From Desulfosediminicola flagellatus (GTDB lineage: Bacteria; Desulfobacterota; Desulfobulbia; Desulfobulbales; Desulfocapsaceae): 64,000 nucleotides of DNA. Numbering within the stretch: the first letter of the stretch is position 1; each line of letters begins with the position of its first letter. Below, piece after piece: positions 60,279 to 64,000 of the stretch. The notes under the pieces were generated by a model. That model was given only the letters and a program-made list of their open reading frames with translations, ran no database searches and was not told the origin of the DNA. The translations under genes and the position numbers were made by a program. The stretch covers positions 5,846,501 through 5,910,500 of the forward strand of contig NZ_CP050698.1 of assembly GCF_005116655.2 (NCBI RefSeq), written 5' to 3'.

Positions 60279-61181
60279 TCATGATCTGAAAAACAGCTTT
60301 TCTTTAGCGGCTTCTGAGATAGCAGCAACGGCAGGATGTCGAATAATACGCTCCACAGAGATCGCATAAAATTTTTCGGTAATCTGATCCGTTCGGCCAA
60401 TAATTTTAACCTGATACTGATTTGCAACTTCATTCTCTATTACCGAAGGGGCTGCGAACACACCTTCACCCGCCTGGCCAAAAACTTTTAACAGCGCATT
60501 GTCGTCAAACTCTCCCACAATTTTAGGCTGTACTCCAATTTTCTCCAGCCACTGGTCAAGCATTCCCCGCAGGGTACTCATTCTCATTGGAACAAGCATA
60601 GGTACATCATCAAGTGATGCCGGAAATCTATCCCGCATTTCAACAGCATATTTCTCGACCCCGAAAAAGGTCATACCGCACTCTCCGAGCAGGTGGTTAT
60701 ACACTTTTACACTCAGATTCGATCTGAACGGTGTGTCGGTCAAGACCACATCCAGATTATGCATTGCCAACTCAGCCAATAGCTGCTCGTCCTTTCCTTC
60801 ATGGCAGATCAACCGAACCTGCTCAGGTAAGCGCCTTGCAGGCTCCAGAAGCTTCATGGCCACGAGTTTTGGTACAACGTCAACAATTCCCACTTTTAAG
60901 GATAACGGTCCAACAGTCTGCAATCCCTTGACGGAATCAAGCATCTCACTGCCAAGGGAGAAAATTTTTTCTGCATATTGAAATACCAGCTGTCCCATCT
61001 CGGTCGGTTCGATATTCCGCCCCACACGCTGGAAAAGTTTTACTTCCAGAGCTTCCTCAAATGTAGAAAGTTGAGCACTGATAGTTGATGGAGCCAGCCG
61101 GAGACGCTTTCCTGCCGCTGTAACTCCCCCTTCCCGTATGACAATCCAGAAATAATACAGATGATGATAATTAAGCCACAT
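60279..61181 (-). CDS. nhaR: NhaR-like LysR-family activator
   Basis: I take ATG 61181, with GGGAGG 4 bp upstream; a TTG at 61193 adds four residues. The 300-residue protein starts MWLNYHHLYYFWIVIREGGV, very like NhaR, with helix-turn-helix AAGKRLRLAPSTISAQLSTF, and keeps the NhaR-like QLVFQYAEKIFSLGSEMLD. The effector half (about 95-300) follows. NhaR responds to Na+ in E. coli and controls an Na+/H+ antiporter; no antiporter gene is next to it here, so its regulon is unknown. It converges on the HtrA gene. Confidence 0.88.
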   Translation of the reverse strand: MWLNYHHLYYFWIVIREGGVTAAGKRLRLAPSTISAQLSTFEEALEVKLFQRVGRNIEPTEMGQLVFQYAEKIFSLGSEMLDSVKGLQTVGPLSLKVGIVDVVPKLVAMKLLEPARRLPEQVRLICHEGKDEQLLAELAMHNLDVVLTDTPFRSNLSVKVYNHLLGECGMTFFGVEKYAVEMRDRFPASLDDVPMLVPMRMSTLRGMLDQWLEKIGVQPKIVGEFDDNALLKVFGQAGEGVFAAPSVIENEVANQYQVKIIGRTDQITEKFYAISVERIIRHPAVAAISEAAKEKLFFRS

Positions 61182-61523
61182 GACACCTCCCAACCATTCG
61201 ATTACTTCTAACTATTACACCACATTTATCTAATTGCCCTAATATTAATCAGCTATTACTCTCTTTCCCTGCTGAAGAAAACACCAATTTTAAAAATCAT
61301 TTACGATTTAAGAGTTTCGACGTCAAACAAATCTTTACGCATAATTGCAGTACTTTTTCCAAGCTTGGGCCAAAAGAGCTATCAAGCATAAAAGACTCCG
61401 TATTGACAGACAATCTGAAAGAGTTTATTTCCCCCAGTCCGTTTCGAACATTTATCCGAGCAGAACCCACACCACAAATATGCAGATAATATCCAGGTAA
61501 CCACGAATAAGGAATTTTTCATT
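61182..61523. other. Divergent intergenic region between regulator and peptidase genes
   Basis: About 340 bp of AT-rich sequence with no supported gene or clear motif. It should hold divergent promoters. Confidence 0.35.
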
Positions 61524-62909
61524 ATGCCAGGTAACAGATTTTCAAGATCAAAAAAACGAAACAGCAAACCACTTGTATTTGCTCTTTCCATGACCCTGAT
61601 AGGTTCTCTATGTGTAGGAGGGGTCATTTTTTTTGAGAATGAAAAACCAACAATCGCCTTTGAAAACCCTGTCAATATTATTGGACAAGAAAGCAGTATA
61701 GACATCATCGTTTCAGATCAAAAAAGTGGAATACAATCGATCAGGGTCCTTATGAAACAGGATAATCTTGAAAAAGAGTATTTCACTGTTTCAAATACCA
61801 GAAGAGGTTATGGATTCAACGCAGGCCCTTCTTTAGAGAAAGAGAACATTTCACTAAACATTAAAGACGCTGGCTTTAAAGAGGGAAACGCTCAATTGAT
61901 TGTGGAGGCAACAGATTTCTCTCTGGCCGCTTTCTTTAAAGGAAATACAACCCGTTTTGTTGCCGAGGTAGCAATCGACATCACTCCGCCCAAAATTTCA
62001 ATTCTTCATTCTGCACAATATATCAGCTCCGGCGGGTCGGGTCTCGTTGCTTACCAGGTTTCCGATGACGCTATCGAACATGGCGTTCAGCTCAATGATG
62101 TCTTCTATCGGGGCTACCCTGTCCAAAACGGCTCAGAGAACATGTATAACGCCTTTATCGCATTGAGCTATGATAGCGAAAACATAGAAACAGCGGTGGT
62201 TATGGCAACCGATGAGGCTGGAAACATCACCAGGAACAACTTCGTCCCAATTTTGAAAAATAGAAAAATACAGCAGGATCGAATCAACGTAGGAGATACC
62301 TTTCTCAAAAAGAAGCTCCCGGAGATCGAACTGCGTTATCCTGAGTTGAAAGGCGATCCACTTGAAAAATATCTTTATGTAAATGAAACAATACGTCGGC
62401 AAAACAACGCAATAATCAGGCAATACTCCTCAACCTCTTTGGAAGAAAAACTTTGGGAAGGACGCTTTTTACGTATGCCTGGCAGTTTACGTGCAGGATT
62501 TGCTGACCATCGAACCTATTACTTTCAAAATACAGCCATAGACAAACAGGTACACCTCGGCGTTGACATTGCTTCCATCAAAAAAGCTGAAATACGAGCT
62601 GCCAACAGAGGGGAAGTAGTATTTGCCGAGTATCTGGGTATCTATGGAAATCTGGTTCTACTCGATCATGGGCAGGGCGTATTCAGCCTATATTCACATC
62701 TTACTCAGATTGATGTAGAAGTCGGAGAGAGGGTTGATAAAGATAAACGACTCGGCCTATCCGGAACTACTGGTATGTCAGGTGGTGACCATCTTCATTT
62801 TTCCATGCTGGTCAATGGAGTGTTTGTCACACCAGTTGAGTGGTGGGACTCCAGGTGGCTTCAAGTTACTTTTGAGCAGCCCTTGTCGAACATTAAAATA
62901 AAATCCTGA
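61524..62909 (+). CDS. M23-family metallopeptidase, membrane anchored
   Basis: The 461-residue protein has an N-terminal membrane anchor (PLVFALSMTLIGSLCVGGVIF), an about 300-residue beta/helical periplasmic region, and a C-terminal LytM domain (about 345-445) with zinc ligands HLGVDIASIKK and GDHLHFSML, plus YSHL and YLGIYGNLVLLDHGQGV. All catalytic residues for a lysostaphin-type endopeptidase are present. It should cut cross-bridges in peptidoglycan. A small ribosome site AAGGA lies 13 bp before ATG. It stands alone. Confidence 0.9.
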   Translation: MPGNRFSRSKKRNSKPLVFALSMTLIGSLCVGGVIFFENEKPTIAFENPVNIIGQESSIDIIVSDQKSGIQSIRVLMKQDNLEKEYFTVSNTRRGYGFNAGPSLEKENISLNIKDAGFKEGNAQLIVEATDFSLAAFFKGNTTRFVAEVAIDITPPKISILHSAQYISSGGSGLVAYQVSDDAIEHGVQLNDVFYRGYPVQNGSENMYNAFIALSYDSENIETAVVMATDEAGNITRNNFVPILKNRKIQQDRINVGDTFLKKKLPEIELRYPELKGDPLEKYLYVNETIRRQNNAIIRQYSSTSLEEKLWEGRFLRMPGSLRAGFADHRTYYFQNTAIDKQVHLGVDIASIKKAEIRAANRGEVVFAEYLGIYGNLVLLDHGQGVFSLYSHLTQIDVEVGERVDKDKRLGLSGTTGMSGGDHLHFSMLVNGVFVTPVEWWDSRWLQVTFEQPLSNIKIKS

Positions 62910-63339
62910 GGTTTTCACAGTAAGATCTTCTCATGGCCCCCAAAAGCATATACTCTTTCTGATGCAATTTTTTCAGCGAAAAGATTGTTCGGCAAAACCG
63001 AACGATTGATACGTATTTATCTGTTTGTCCTAATGAGTGAGGTGGTATACTGTGTTTGTTAATGTGACATAGCGCCTACAATCCCCCTCCGTCCATTGCC
63101 GGCCATGGAGATCACAGCATACCCTGGTTGGCAAGTTTATATATACCATCCTCCTGACTCTCCTGATCCTGAACGCTGTAAAAAACGGTGTTACAGGATC
63201 AGGAGATCTCTTTGGTTAAGAGATAATCATTGCCGGGGAGGAAGAATGAAAACCCACTTTTAAATGTAATTGTCTGGAACTCTGCATTGAATTCAGTGTA
63301 TGTTGCGATCCTACAGCAAAATATTTGAACGCATGGAAA
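62910..63339. promoter_or_regulatory. Intergenic region with a large hairpin
   Basis: About 430 bp. CTCCTGATCCTG (63160-63171) and CAGGATCAGGAG (63194-63205) form a perfect 12-bp stem that continues with imperfect pairs around AAAAAA. It is 240 bp after the peptidase stop and 135 bp before the next start, so it could be a terminator of the first or a leader element of the second. Nothing else is seen. Confidence 0.5.
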
Positions 63340-63783
63340 ATGTTACCGCAAAAAAAACATCACGATAGCAGATATTACCTGGTTGTTCTTTTACTGCTGG
63401 TCCTTATTGGCTCGGTTGGTGGGAACTGGTGTCTACAGAGAGATGAAGGAATTGATAGCACGGAAGTAGCTCTCATTGACTGTCATTCAATTCCTGTCCG
63501 TTGCATAGTCTCCAATAATATGTCCAACCCTAAAAGGCTTGCAACTGATCCCTCTGATTGTCATCAATGTTTTGATCTGCCCTTAGAGACGCTGCTCGAA
63601 ACCGGCATACATGCTCGTATTAACGATGTTGCCTCCCTGCCCTCTCCCATTATCTATTTATCTGAACTATTCGTTTCTCCCAAGAGTTATAACAACCTGT
63701 TACTGGCTGCTCCGATAGATTGGTTGCCGGACTCCCGTCCCGCCGTTCACCCATCCGTTCCTTCCACAGTGCTTATCATTTGA
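63340..63783 (+). CDS. Small secreted Cys/His-containing hypothetical protein
   Basis: The ATG at 63340 is the first standard start; a TTG at 63325 is also in frame. Neither has a strong ribosome site. The 147-residue product has a signal/membrane helix (YYLVVLLLLVLIGSVGGNWC), then a short segment with a candidate metal-binding set: CHSIPVRC, and DCHQCFDLPLE. Similar small Cys-containing secreted proteins often precede Cus/Czc-type metal efflux operons, but the window ends before this can be checked. Unrecognised family. Confidence 0.6.
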   Translation: MLPQKKHHDSRYYLVVLLLLVLIGSVGGNWCLQRDEGIDSTEVALIDCHSIPVRCIVSNNMSNPKRLATDPSDCHQCFDLPLETLLETGIHARINDVASLPSPIIYLSELFVSPKSYNNLLLAAPIDWLPDSRPAVHPSVPSTVLII

Positions 63784-64000
63784 TACCGTTAACGGAGCTA
63801 TCCGGCTCTGTGAATGCCATCACAAACCAATACGCTGAAACCGGAATCATTTACGTTCGTGTGCCCGGAAGATAAGTGCGCTTATTTCGATAATATTCCA
63901 GATAGCGCTGCACCTTTCGTGTAATGATATTTCCACTGATGGCTTGTGGGCTCGAGATATCTCCGGTTTACCTTTGTTCTGTAAACTCTTTGCCCCTCAG

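Overview
The window looks like a chromosomal segment of a Gram-negative anaerobe, most probably a sulfate-reducing or sulfur-disproportionating member of the Desulfobacterota (former Deltaproteobacteria, perhaps the Desulfobulbales). This is inferred from gene content: a DsrC-superfamily protein beside MinD-type ATPases with ferredoxin inserts and a FeMo-cofactor-type protein, a class II DAHP synthase, hemerythrins, and an EF-hand-like C-terminal tag of the form DINGD..GLEEAIYSLQ that I associate with this group. No rRNA or intact tRNA gene was seen.

Layout. 1-1037: 3' truncated GT2 glycosyltransferase. 1143-7160: a complete proteobacterial dedicated sortase system (class GN sortase and VIT/VWA target protein on the minus strand; response regulator and histidine kinase on the plus strand). 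7297-9582: secreted duplicated-domain protein. 9727-9867: decayed histidine-kinase end. 9868-15236: LysR regulator, small membrane protein, HAD phosphatase, MFS transporter, homocysteine methyltransferase-like gene. 15424-17575: three mobile elements joined tip to tip through single CTAG tetranucleotides (167-bp MITE, IS1182-type element, 146-bp MITE).

17572-31813: one type I secretion locus read on the minus strand: two ABC transporters whose nucleotide-binding sites are degenerate in complementary ways, an HlyD adaptor, a receiver/anti-sigma-type ATPase protein, an 1883-residue repeat adhesin (nine 89-residue repeats, RTX remnant, LamG, acidic tail) and a TolC-like outer-membrane protein. 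32496-36538: a same-strand stress cluster of a RelA-like (p)ppGpp synthetase with a dead hydrolase domain, a patatin-like lipase and three Hsp20 chaperones. 37271-41138: NifX-like protein, two MinD/ferredoxin ATPases, an Mrp-like ATPase lacking its CxxC, and a DsrC-family protein lacking both functional cysteines. 42371-50632: Bat (aerotolerance-type) operon with MoxR, DUF58, DUF4381, VWA, VWA-TPR fusion, BatD and TPR/SH3 proteins.

50758-64000 is more ordinary: bacteriohemerythrin and a hemerythrin-GGDEF enzyme, rsmE, a PilZ protein, prmA, a secreted hypothetical protein, an HsdR_N-like domain protein, class II DAHP synthase, an HtrA protease, an NhaR-like regulator, an M23 peptidase and a small secreted protein. 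The less obvious signals are (a) CTAG-tipped elements lying exactly against TAG stop codons of tolC-like and prmA genes, (b) the degenerate ABC pair dedicated to an acidic-tailed adhesin, (c) the cysteine-less sulfur-relay-type cluster, and (d) the sortase system with a carbohydrate-binding-like sensor and a weakly conserved sorting signal.
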